DNA of 64,000 nt. Source: Pycnopodia helianthoides (Eukaryota > Echinodermata > Asteroidea > Forcipulatida > Asteriidae). Shown here one piece after another: positions 41,906-52,067 of this stretch. Every line of letters begins with the position of its first letter. Within the stretch, counting starts at the first letter, position 1. A program made the translations under genes and the position numbers. The notes below the pieces were generated by a model. That model did not search any database. It was not told the origin of the DNA and saw nothing but the letters and a program-made list of their open reading frames with translations. The DNA lies in assembly GCA_032158295.1 (NCBI GenBank), contig CM063251.1, positions 11,013,016 to 11,077,015 of the forward strand, in the 5' to 3' direction.

Positions 41906-42471
41906 CATGTTTACCTCCCTGCACCGCGATCCACACTAGCAAAAGTAGAATTCCCCGGTTCCCCATCACAATCCCTGAGATGTAGATACAAGTATATAGA
42001 TAGCATCCCGTTCCCCATCACGTTCCCCTGAGGTATAGATACAAGTAGATAGCACGACACGTTCCCCAGCCCTCAGCAGGACAAGATGTTATAAGAAGTA
42101 ATCTACGCAGGAAAAGTTGGTAATATCACATGGTTTTTTCCGCAAACCGAAATCTTACTGCAATTAATTCACTATACAACAGTTCCGTTAACCGCGCTTG
42201 CAAGAAGTTCGGCGGACAACAGAGAGTTTCCAGTTTTGCCAAGCCTCAGGCCTCGTACATCAGCATTGAAGCACAACATTATACCGATCAAAAAGATGGA
42301 CTGATTCCTCGCACCCTATAAAATAAATATATTATAACCTAGTTTGTGATAGGCCTGTAAATAATCAAAAACCTGTATGTTTTTTCCACCTGTATGTTTG
42401 AAGTTCCATTACGTATTCTAGGCCTAAACCCTGCCATGCTTTAACCACGGAGGAAGCCTTCCTCCATGCTT

Positions 42472-42855
42472 TTAAAGGAACATTACAGAATTGGTAAGAA
42501 AAGAAGTAGTAAAATATATTTTTTGATCACAGATTTACATAAAACTTACACGGTCTAATGATGATGATAGTAGAAAACATCTCTTGAAATATTTCTGTCT
42601 GAAATGCCATATTTGATGAGAAACTAATTTTCCGATTGGAGTTTATCGCTCAGTGAGCATTTTATTCATTTGTTGAATCTATATGATTTCATGCAAATGT
42701 GTAATCGGTTTTTCACTATTTTCTCGTGACCCAGATGGCCGATCGATCTCAAACTTCTACAGGTTTGTCAGTTTATGTATAAGGTGGATTACATAAAGTG
42801 CTTACATGCAAGCAACTGTTTTGCTATCAAAACCAATTTTGTAATGTTCCTTTAA
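42472..42855. mobile_element. TTAA-flanked MITE, AGGAACATTACAGAATTGG subfamily (copy 2)
   Basis: Same termini as 3673-4040 and 384 bp. It retains the internal block GATGGCCGATCGATCTCAAA missing from the DNAJA-intron copy. It lies 30 bp after a small inverted repeat, GGAGGAAGCCTTCCTCC (near 42450). Confidence 0.87.
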
Positions 42856-43160
42856 CCGACTGCCAAGGACACGACTTTTCTTGTGGACAATCAGAAGTGA
42901 CGAACCGGAAGTTTTTTGCCGATGTTACTTACTGTTCGGCGGGTGTACGGGGGGGGGGGACTATGCACGGATGAAAATCAGACAACATCAGATCTGTTGA
43001 GAATTGAGTGGAAAGAAAAGTCCCCGCTGGCTTACCTATGAACACATCGAATAAAGAATGCACGCATACGTCTTTACGTCTGTCGAATGCCGCCATAATA
43101 ATATCTTTGAATGAAATAGTATACAATATTGACTGCTTCGAGTGCTTTGCTTAAAACTAG

Positions 43161-43350
43161 GACTCCCGAGGTGATCCCTGGAGCGTTCTATTTTCCCGGA
43201 CTCCCGAGGAGATCCCCGGAGCGTTCTATTTTCCCGGACTCCGGAGGTGATTCCCGGAGCGTTCTATTTTCCCGGACTCCCGAGGTGATCCCCAGAGCGT
43301 TCTTTTTTCCCGGACTCCCGAGGTGATCCCCGGAGCGTTCTATTTTTCCG
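43161..43350. repeat. 38-bp minisatellite, five units
   Basis: Unit consensus begins GACTCCCGAGGTGATCCCCG and ends GAGCGTTCTATTTTCCCG, repeated five times without spacers (starts 43161, 43199, 43237, 43275, 43313). Units differ at one to three positions. Since 38 is not a multiple of three, the long open frames on both strands here are by-products of the repeat. Confidence 0.95.
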
Positions 43351-43756
43351 AGGCTAAGCCGAGGGAGTAGTTTTACTCCATTGCACGAGTAAAAGCAATT
43401 AATATTTCTAGTAAAACTAAGACATATCATGTGACGCGCTCTAAACCAATCAAAAGGCAGAATATTTGCAAGGGGCGTCATAAATGTTAATGTTTAACAT
43501 CTTTTTTTTTGCTCATATATACCTATGACACACTAAAGTGAACAGTATACAAACATGCTTGCACATGGATTGTCCTCACTTTTGTCTCATTTCAAGTCTA
43601 GTAACAAGTCTCATACGATAACAGACGGGCTCTCCTAATTTTGTTTCTTCTTCTTTTGTAGCAGAAACAAACATCAAAGGTCATTAGTGTACACAACGCT
43701 ACTTTAAATGGATTTACATCGTTGTTTGTTTTGTTGTTGTTTTAGCTAGAGTAAAC

Positions 43757-43802
43757 CATGGAGGTAGAACAAAATTATTCATTTTAATTTTCTACCTCCA
43801 TG
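43757..43802. repeat. Hairpin with perfect 13-bp arms
   Basis: CATGGAGGTAGAA (43757-43769) and TTCTACCTCCATG (43790-43802) are exact reverse complements around a 20-bp AT-rich loop. A direct repeat GAGTAAAC lies on the outer side of each arm. A second hairpin, CTTTCACCTGGT (43910-43921) with ACCAGGTGAAAG (43947-43958), follows about 110 bp later. Confidence 0.75.
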
Positions 43803-44057
43803 AGTAAACTAAGTCCCATTCTATGTTTTCAATATTCATTGTAACAATCAACCAGCGAAAATGTCATCACAACACTCATTTTAAGTAATTACAACGTGGT
43901 ACTGTTTTTCTTTCACCTGGTTGCCACTTAATAACTGGCGGACACTACCAGGTGAAAGAGAAACTACACTACCACGCGACAGAGAAACCCAACATGCATG
44001 GGCGTCAATCTGTCTTGAAATGTGGGTAGAACGTCAGTTGTCGTGGCACTTACGGCG

Positions 44058-44145
44058 TGGGGTCCAGGGGCCCACTGAAGGGCCCCTGGTGGGGTACATG
44101 GGCGAAGCCCTTGGCGGGTGTTCAGGGGGCGGAGCCCCCTGTAGC
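44058..44145. repeat. GC-rich repeat of serial small palindromes
   Basis: It contains CCAGGGGCCCACTGAAGGGC-CCCTGG, then GGGCGAAGCCC, then AGGGGGCGGAGCCCCCT: three successive stem-loops in an otherwise AT-rich region. No open frame is convincing. Confidence 0.6.
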
Positions 44146-45442
44146 TGTTTGGTTTGAGCATATCTGAATGGCCTAGAAACGCTAAAACATATTTACATAA
44201 TATTGTTATAAAACTTAGACTAGGTTCAAAGACAGAAAGAACCAGATACACAAATAAAAGCCCAACATACCTGATATGTTAACCTTACTTTAACAGGTGC
44301 GGTACATGATTTTTTAAAGCGGGGGGGGGGGGGGGCACACCTAATTTCTTTGAAATGTTGACCTAATTTTTTCAAATGTTGACCAACATACACTAGTCTG
44401 TGCCGTGACCCCCATGTTCCATTGGTTTATATACGCATGTCTACATGACCAAGTTGTATAGTCAACCATGTTGTGCAGTGTGCTACGGATATAGCAAGTT
44501 TGCCCAATGCTACGGGAGAAGCTGTAAAAGTTAACGACAGCCATGCAGCAAACAAAGGACTCATTATTTATTGTGCAAGCAACAGCCATTCCTTGTTTAA
44601 CCATAACCGCGCGACCAATAATCGACTGAACCCCCAGTTTTTATGTTGAGCACGACCTAGTCCTGATTGCTGCAGAGAACGTGTGAAGAATGGCGGCAGC
44701 CAGCAAATTTAGGGCTCATTATTTATTGTACCAGCAACATTATCCATATTCCTGGCTATGATAATAATAACATCGCTTATCCCATGTGGAATGGAATTGC
44801 AAACAATAATATTACATACAGATAAGTAAACAACAACGTTTTATTGGTGTTAGAACAGTGGGAAGACTACGAGAAGTTTAACAAACTATTTAAAACTATG
44901 GAGAGCGAAATTGTACACTTAATTGTTTAAAAAGAGTGTAGAAATATAGTCTATGGCATTAATATGAATGCATCGTCACATCAGGCAAAACTTTATATAA
45001 ATATTCGAACTTTGAATGTTTTATCGTGTCAGTGAACGCTGTAATTACGTCACTAGTTCCTTTGAACGATGGGTATCACAAGAGGGCGTGGTGACTGAGA
45101 TTTTGCAGCCGTGCGTATGTTCAGAAAACTGTTGCAGCTTTATCGCATTGCAATCAACGGCTGCAGATGAAGTGCATGTCATTACATTTTGTTGGTAAAA
45201 TGTAATACAGATTTTATAATAGCGTGAAAAAGTGATGTCATATCAATGTTAGAGGGAGACGACAATCGATCGGTCTCCTCCGTCCCCTATAAATATATTA
45301 TGTGATATCAACGAATGACATTTGTAATATATATATGTGCCTGCCATTTATTTAAGTTAGCTTCTTTAATCTTTGTCTCTTCGTGTAAATTACATGCAGG
45401 CACTTCCTGTGTTTTCTAGTGGAAGCAACTCAATAATCACTC

Positions 45443-45922
45443 CCGATCGAGTGACTTATCTGCAAACATCATTTTTACCCGATATTAGGCCTAATCAAGT
45501 TATACACAATTGATGATGTGCCCCAACCGTCAGTAATTCCGATCGAGTGACTTATCTACAAACATAATTATTACCGAGGCATATAACCAAACAGACGTAT
45601 GAAGCTAAACCACGAACCACAACCATGCACGGTCTATGGTAGCTGCCACTGGTTCCCTGTTTCTCAGCTGGTAACCCTAACTTTTTTGTTTTACCCTTCA
45701 CCCTTCCCCTAACCCTAACCCTAACCCCAACCCTACCCCCTACCCCTTCCCCTCCCCTTCCCCTACCTACCCTTACCCCTGCTACCATAGAACGTGCGTG
45801 GTGGTTGTGATTCGTGCTTCATATGTAGCTTCATATGTCTGTTTGGTTATATATCTCTTATTACCCGATATTAGGCCTAATCAAGTTATACACGACGATG
45901 TGCCCCCAACGGTCAGTAATTC
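45443..45922. repeat. Tandem duplication (unit about 97 bp), second unit interrupted by an inverted-repeat element
   Basis: Unit 1 (about 45443-45539) reads GATCGAGTGACTTATCTGCA ... CCCGATATTAGGCCTAATCA ... CAGTAATTCC. Unit 2 starts again at 45541 with GATCGAGTGACTTATCTACA, is interrupted at 45568-45865 by the element described separately, and resumes CGATATTAGGCCTAATCAAG to CAGTAATTCC (45922). Confidence 0.85.
45576..45857. mobile_element. 282-bp inverted-repeat element with telomere-like core and 8-bp target duplication
   Basis: The left end GAGGCATATAACCAAACAGA and right end (complement GAGATATATAACCAAACAGA) start arms of about 67-76 bp that both reach CTATGGTAG. TTATTACC flanks both sides (45568-45575 and 45858-45865), an 8-bp target duplication as made by hAT-type transposases. 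The core (45643-45781) is C-rich and contains three perfect CCCTAA units (45707-45724) plus variants. No coding capacity. Confidence 0.85.
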
Positions 45923-46344
45923 CTATCTCCAGAAAAAAACTGGCTCATGACAAGGACAGAGGCAGCTTGATTGAAATAAATAATAAAGTTATTTTCAGCC
46001 AATAGTTTTTAAACTGAACAGATAACTGTATGTATACACAACATAACCGGTGGTTTACGCAAGCTAGCGGGATTAGCAAGCCTTCCTTGTTTTATTGGAG
46101 TCATTTATTGAGCAGTTGTCCTACGAACACAGTTTGCTGGCACTACATACTCATGAACCATCCAAATATTGGGACAAATCAAGAAAGTGTTGAATATTCA
46201 TGAACCATCCCAGTCACCGAACAGCTGCGCAGTGTCGAGAAGTCACTCCTTGCGTCTTTTCAAATCAGACAGTGATGGGGGAAAACCGCCTGGAATGACA
46301 GAGATCTAAACAGCAGACGACACGACATCAGTTGAGAGGGAACA

Positions 46345-46427
46345 ATGGAGAAATGCGTCAGGGGCACAGGTAACACCGTGGCGTGGATAATATATATCAG
46401 CATGTTGTGTTTATCAGGCGACTGCAG
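46345..46427 (+). CDS. Candidate first coding exon with signal peptide, gene unidentified
   Basis: From ATG at 46345 (context AACAATGG) the frame encodes 27 codons, ending in a donor AG|GTAGGC. The peptide is MEKCVRGTGN followed by the hydrophobic stretch TVAWIIYISMLCLSG and DC, the shape of a signal peptide near its cleavage region. Upstream sequence (46200-46344) is less AT-rich and repeat-free, compatible with a 5' UTR. The exon ends in phase 2. No convincing phase-compatible second exon was found up to 64000, so the first intron would exceed 17 kb, which is common for secreted or receptor genes. It could instead be a chance open frame. Confidence 0.4.
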
Positions 46428-47287
46428 GTAGGCATATACAGTAGATGCTTAATATTTAAAGACAAAATGGGTACAGTGTGTGGTTGTGATGGGACAAAGA
46501 TGCACTCTAAAAATTCACCTAAAATATCAGCTTCTTACGATTTTTGTGGTTGATTCAACCTCTCACAATATTAATTTTAGAAAGGGGAAAACCACTTTAA
46601 AATTATTGTTATAGTGCATTTATTCCTTTTTCCTTTATAAAAATGACAGAACAACCGCGTTTGCTCACTAAACTGGTGTCATAACTTGTAATGATCAACA
46701 TAAATATTGCGCCTTACCATTCTGTGCGGTATTTATGCGTTTAGTGACATGATGCATTAATTACTAATGTCGGTTTTACCTCAATGTCAAGTGTAACAAC
46801 TGGTAAATAAAATGATGACGCTGTCCAATTCAGTGACACTTTGTGACTGTTGACTTGAAAACCATAAGTTTGTAAAATAATGTTTACAAGTTTTATGGGT
46901 AGGGTTCGTATCAATTTATTATATTCGCAATGTTAGTCACTGTGACCGGGGAATGTGGTAGGCGAATATATTCAAGGTGACCAAAAGGAGCCATTTTGAC
47001 GATTGCGTCATTAAAATTGTGGGTAGTGGAATGAGACCGCGAGGATATTTTTTTCAGATCCTCTTTTCAGCAATAACATGTTTTCATGCCTCAATTTCGG
47101 CTGTATTTGACGTTTCAACATAAAGATATCGAACTCTAAAACCTGGATTCTGAAAGTAATTTGAAAACCGCTCATACGTTTTGTTTTGTATTTTACTACT
47201 AATTAAAGTAAGAATTTTGGAAAAGTTCGCTCAGTAGAAAAAAGTTTCTTTAGAAGTAGATGGATCATAACAGCTAAATAATTGTCT
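46428..47287. other. No gene recognised (possible first intron)
   Basis: AT-rich sequence after the candidate signal-peptide exon. I see no repeat family shared with the window and no further exon. Confidence 0.5.
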
Positions 47288-47742
47288 GAGGCCGTATCCA
47301 AGTTATCGGTTACAGCTACGGCTACGACTGTTGCTAAGGGTGTTTCTAATGTTGTCCTATAGACAATGTGACCTGTGACATCACATGTTTACAAAAGAGC
47401 CACAGTTCCGGCGGGCACATTACACAGCTCAATTGAAGAATACAACAAATCTTATGTTTTATGGAGATCGCACTGTCTGATTTTCCTTAACTTTTGATAT
47501 CAAGAAAGGGGGGACATCTCAAAAGCTGTACAGCTGTTGCTTTTGTAAAATTTGAATTTATGTGAAAATTATGACACAAAATATAAATTTTCCCATTGAG
47601 CCTGTGTAGCATCTTGCCCGTCAGGAATAGCGTTATAATGTACGAGGTCACCACTCTGTAAACATACTTCAACGCATGATGACGCGGTCATCCAGTCACA
47701 GCCGTAGCAGCAGCAGCAGCCAGTTCGGACAGGGCCGTACCT
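47288..47742. mobile_element. MITE with GGCCGTAT-type ends, diverged long copy
   Basis: The left end GAGGCCGTATCC and GGTTACAGCTACGGCTAC mirrors the right end CAGCCGTAGCAGCAG ... GGGCCGTACC. Related to 17575-17707 but longer (about 455 bp), with CTGTGACATCACATG inside. Confidence 0.55.
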
Positions 47743-49521
47743 TCTTGGTTTTTGGTTATTGGTTACTCAGGATGTAATTTTACACAATTTATTTTACCTC
47801 GTTCGTGAAGAGGGGGTGGGTTCGCTTTTATGCTGTTCGGGTTTTCATACAGCCTATTTTTGTATGCTTCTGCAGCTTTTATGTAGGTGTGTGTGTCAGT
47901 GTGTAAGACTCTAGTGTTTTAGACTTCAGCGATTTCTCTTTGAATACTGTCTCAGGTATTTGTTTTATAATTTCAAAATGTGAGGTACCTGTGAAGAAAA
48001 AAATACGAAATTGTAGGCGCCAGTCATACGCTTGAGTTCAATGCCGTTTTGATTGAATATCAATAGAAATTAGAAATGTACTGAAAATTTTCTGTACAAA
48101 AGTGTACAGACCATATTTTTGAAATGTGACGTCATCGAAAGTTTTGGAATTTGACAAAAATTGCACTTAAAGGGTATCAAAGGAAGTGGCATTTTACACC
48201 ATTTAACACTGAGGTTAGAGACTTGTAACCTTTCCCCTCATTTTTATATAAGGACTCTTGGAAATGAGTGGATCGCAAAACTGAATTTGACTTTCATGGA
48301 GCCACTCTTTAATATGCTTTAAAAGCATAGTTATGCCTACTCCTTTTCTGCGCAGTCGTATTTAATAGAAAATTTGCCTCGCTTTTTAATTTTAACTTTG
48401 TGAAGTGCTTTGAGAGTCTTTAATTAATATTATTCTCTACAAAACCATCCAGAGACCTGAAGCTAATATCACCCATCATGGTTTGTACACCATCATGCCA
48501 AGTCGTCAATAATATTGTTTTATAACTAAACACATTTTGTCCTGGGTGTAATAAATTGCACCGGGCCCGTTTGCAAAACCGACGAAACCACGTGTATAAT
48601 GACTGTAACTTACAAGGTCACCATTATAACAGTGGCTGTACCACACCTAGACATTGGCGGCCGGTAACCGCGTTCGGCAAGTACACGATGTGCAAAGAAG
48701 CGACATACAAATTTACAGCAGGGTAATTAATGTGTGGCGGGAAGTGCCCCATATATCTCCCTGGGTTCAACTTAAAGGTGAGATCCTACCATATGGGAAG
48801 ATCAAATTCATTCCTATCTAATTTCAACAAACACACCATTCCATTAAACATGTGGAAGTTCAACAAAAAAGAAATCACCGTATTTTTATCTACGCTTTTT
48901 TGGAGAGGTTTTGTGCACGTTCGTTTATGTGCTTCGATGTGGTGGCCAATTGAAATTAGATATCAAATGTTTGGGATAATCTTCTAGAACAAGGCAGTCT
49001 TTCAGACGGTTATTGGTACGGGCCATCAATTTGAAAAAGCAGCTTTGGGGAACTCTTTTTAACCATTACTAATAATGGGTACATACCAATCGAAATGTGT
49101 GCACGCATTGCTATATATATACTGCCGTAATAGTAAACAACACATGCAAGTGAATGGAGATTGATGCCCGATGTGGATACTGTTTGAAAAGTACTTAAAT
49201 CATGAAATACTCATTGGAAAATAACGACCACCCTTTGTACCATCACTGTTGATTCATGAGATCAGGAAAAAGACTTCGTATAGCCGCATGGAGCAATAAA
49301 CTATGGTAGCCGCCATTGTAGGACAGTTCTTTGTTGAATTTCTTTGTTCCATTCTCTTCTCTAATAGATTTTTTAATGATTTCAGTTGATTGTCTTTCTC
49401 GTCATGTGGCCTTGAGGGGGAGGGGGGGGGGCTGGCGACCTTGCAGCGCAAGTGTGTTGTGTTTGATCTGGGTGTTACTTCTCAATGTATTTTTATCAGT
49501 CTTTCAATAGCTTTTAATGTC
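47743..49521. other. No gene recognised
   Basis: Mostly unique-looking AT-rich sequence. It contains TGACGTCA at about 48127 and CACGTG at about 48589. A G-run at 49426-49431 ends a purine-rich patch. The open frame at 48730-48987 has no motif or splice context. Confidence 0.5.
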
Positions 49522-49804
49522 CCCAATTTGTTACAATGTTGTTTGCGCTGTAAATAATAAACTCAATTTCATCCATCATAATTAGCTGGCACCATCAAAA
49601 AAGCGCAATACACTTCCATCTCCGGCAATGCCCCCCCCAGTTCCCCCCCAGTTTTTTCCCCTGGTGGAAATTGAGTTTAATCCCAAATGATTGCACCCAA
49701 TTTGTTACAATGTTGTTTGCGCTGTAAATAATAAACTCAATTTCATCCATCATAATTAGCTGGCACCATCAAAAAATCCCAATACACTTCCATCTCCGGC
49801 AATG
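49522..49804 (+). repeat. 109-bp direct repeat, two nearly identical copies
   Basis: Copy 1 (49522-49630) and copy 2 (49696-49804) both run from CCCAATTTGTTACAATGTTG to CCATCTCCGGCAATG. They differ at only about two positions (AAGCGC against AATCCC). The 65-bp spacer is C-rich (CCCCCCCCAGTTCCCCCCCAG). Near identity implies a recent duplication. Confidence 0.92.
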
Positions 49805-50619
49805 TTAATAAAATGTACACGCAGTTCGCACAACACGTCACATTCACACAGTGCAAAATCTTATTTCTGGAGTGAATTGTAGGCTTATACAGTACACTAT
49901 AGACTTTTGTTTGCCCCCCTTAATTTAAGTTTGCCCCCCCCCTCTTGCCCCCCCCCAGATTAACAGGTCTGGTGCCGCCACTGATCACGATGTTTGTTGG
50001 GGAGGAGAGGGGGGTATGCGGCTGTGATCTGAGGTGTTTTACTCTTGCCAATGTATGTTGTACTGCACTGTCAAAATGTCGGTGTTGTCTTAACTCCTTT
50101 TTTAAATTTCTCTGTTTAAGAATTTTACTTTCCTGTTCTGGAGCTCTGATAAATTTGAGACATGTCAATTTTCCATTTTTATCTTTTTAAAGAGTGGACA
50201 ATAAAGAATTGAATTGAATTGAACCCAAATACTGCAAAGCCAAACACCACTCTACGATTACTCATCGTTCTGAAGCTTGGTTTTTGTAGGAGTCCTACAC
50301 GCTGTGTGTACCGTACTAAGCTAGTGTTCAGATTTAAAGTATTTAACGGAGAAATGTCTGTAGTCCGGCGTGGGAACATTATTCTTTGATTTCTTTCATT
50401 CCACCACTTGCTGTACTTGTGATCACAGGATATACAATGACCAGGAGCTCATGCACAACGAAACATTAGTGCTTTGAAACATACTTTGTTCACCAACGAG
50501 CGGTAAGCTTATTGCATTAGTTTTATAGCCACATTACCTATCTACAAATTTCACCTAATCTATACATTACTCCTAATGGAGTTTTTCGCTAGCAGACCTT
50601 CCTTAATGTCATCAAGCCG

Positions 50620-50820
50620 CCATCTTAGAGGTAAAACAATGACCACATCTTTGTACGCACGGATGGGCCATTAAGGAACCCTTTAGCTCGAACATCTAAC
50701 GTCACCCTTCGAGGATCGTGAATAAAGACAGGGGACCAGTTGACCTTTCCTTGACCTCTAGCCGTGGGTTCCAAACTCAAATTACGTCATGTGCAAAAGG
50801 TCTGTATATAGAGAACATCA
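50620..50820. mobile_element. Possible member of the CCTTGCAT/ACGTCAT MITE group
   Basis: It contains GCCGCCATCTTAGAGGTAAA at the left and AATTACGTCATGTGCAAAAG-GTCTGTATA at the right, resembling the right end of 2662-2816. The left terminus is unclear. Confidence 0.35.
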
Positions 50821-51430
50821 TTTTTACCAGTGACATCAAGGAAAAAGCAGCTTCACTAAATTAGTAGGCCTACTGCTTTACCTTTCTGAGTGCCTATACT
50901 GGTATGACACAAGAACACCCAGTTGCACCTGTTTGCCGAGCAATGTCTTTGGTCAGTGACGCAGAACCAAGGAATAGTGTACATGAATCAACTTAACTGG
51001 AGATATACCTTAACGTGACTTGTTAAGCAGTGGTATACATTGTACATTCCACGAGCCGCGATCATTATAGCTCGTATTGTACTTAACATACAAATAAATC
51101 TAGCATTTATGCACACGACTTGTTAATGGCATAACAGACTCATCTAGCCATCAAACCAGGTCATTTACTGCACGGCAATGTACGATTTAATGATAGCTGA
51201 TCATACCGTGTAATTCCAAATATTATTAAAGGCGCACGAGGCATAGCACATCTAAAGTTTTTCACTGCGAAACAAATCGACGTGTTGTCAAAGTTTAAAG
51301 AACCAGTTTCGTTCTTGTTAAGATTCTCAGTGAATCAGTATAAAACAAGAACCAAACAAGGGGTTTTTCTTCTTTATAACGATAACACAGTTAAGATAAT
51401 ATATCTGTATATTTAAACTCTTTATATGTA

Positions 51431-52067
51431 TCACTCTAAAAACTCTCGGGTCAGAACTGACCCAGATTCGGGTCCCGTGAGGGCCTGCCTCATGACTGGG
51501 TCAGTGTCACCCGGAATCTGTAAGAAAGTGACCCGGAAATGACGCGGAATCCTGGTTAAAGGCACTGGACACTATTGGTAATTACTCAAAATAATTGTTA
51601 GCATAAAAACTTACTTGGTAACGAGCAATGGAGAGCTGTTGATAGTACAAAACATTGTGAGAAACGGCTCCCTCTGAAGTAACGTAGTTTTTGAGAAAGA
51701 AGTAATTTCTCAGTAAAATATTTGAATTGATTTTGAGACCTCACGCTTGAGGTCTCGAAATCGAAATCAAGCATCTGAAAGCACACAACTTCGTGTGACA
51801 ACATGGACAAGGGTGTTTTTTCTTCAATTATTATCTCGCAACTTCGACGACCAATTGAGTTCAAATTTTCACAGGTTTGTTATTTTGTGCATATTATGTT
51901 GAGATACACCAAGTGAGAAGACTGGTCTTTGACAATTACCAAAGGTGTCCAGTGTCTTTAAAGTACCATTTTTAACCACTCTCCGGGTCAGCCTGACCCG
52001 GTAATGGGTTAGACCCCCTGTGAACCGTAATCCGGCTCGATTCTCAACTGGGAGTTTTAAGAGTGTA
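51431..52067. mobile_element. Outer MITE (CACTCTAAAAACTC ends) carrying a nested TTAA MITE
   Basis: The left end CACTCTAAAAACTCTCGGGT and right end GGGAGTTTTAAGAGTGT form inverted termini. The interior left part has GGGTCAGAACTGACCCAG and the right part GGGTCAGCCTGACCCGG. It is split by the TTAA element at 51556-51961, so it is the older insertion. A lone CACTCTAAAAATTC near 46502 may be another trace. Confidence 0.75.
51556..51961. mobile_element. TTAA-flanked MITE, complete reference copy
   Basis: It starts TTAAAGGCACTGGACACTAT and ends with the near-complement AGGTGTCCAGTGTCTTTAA; the arms are about 28 bp. Inside are a central hairpin TTTGAGACCTCACGCTTGAG-GTCTC and the box GACGACCAATTGAGTTCAAA. 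It is inserted into another MITE, and the TTAA on both sides is the presumed target duplication. Copies or relatives: 40795-41151, 56054-56419, 59783-60140. Confidence 0.9.

Noticed and set aside
42130..42321. 63-codon plus-strand frame ending just before AATAAA
   Set aside because: It looked like a possible terminal exon, but there is no recognised motif or upstream partner exon, and it lies among repeats.
43129..43481. Overlapping open frames on both strands across the GC-rich block
   Set aside because: They are produced by the 38-bp minisatellite, whose period changes frame at each unit.
45691..45780. CCCTAA-rich stretch as evidence of a chromosome end or fusion point
   Set aside because: It is confined to the core of a 282-bp inverted-repeat element with target duplication, so mobile-element origin explains it better.
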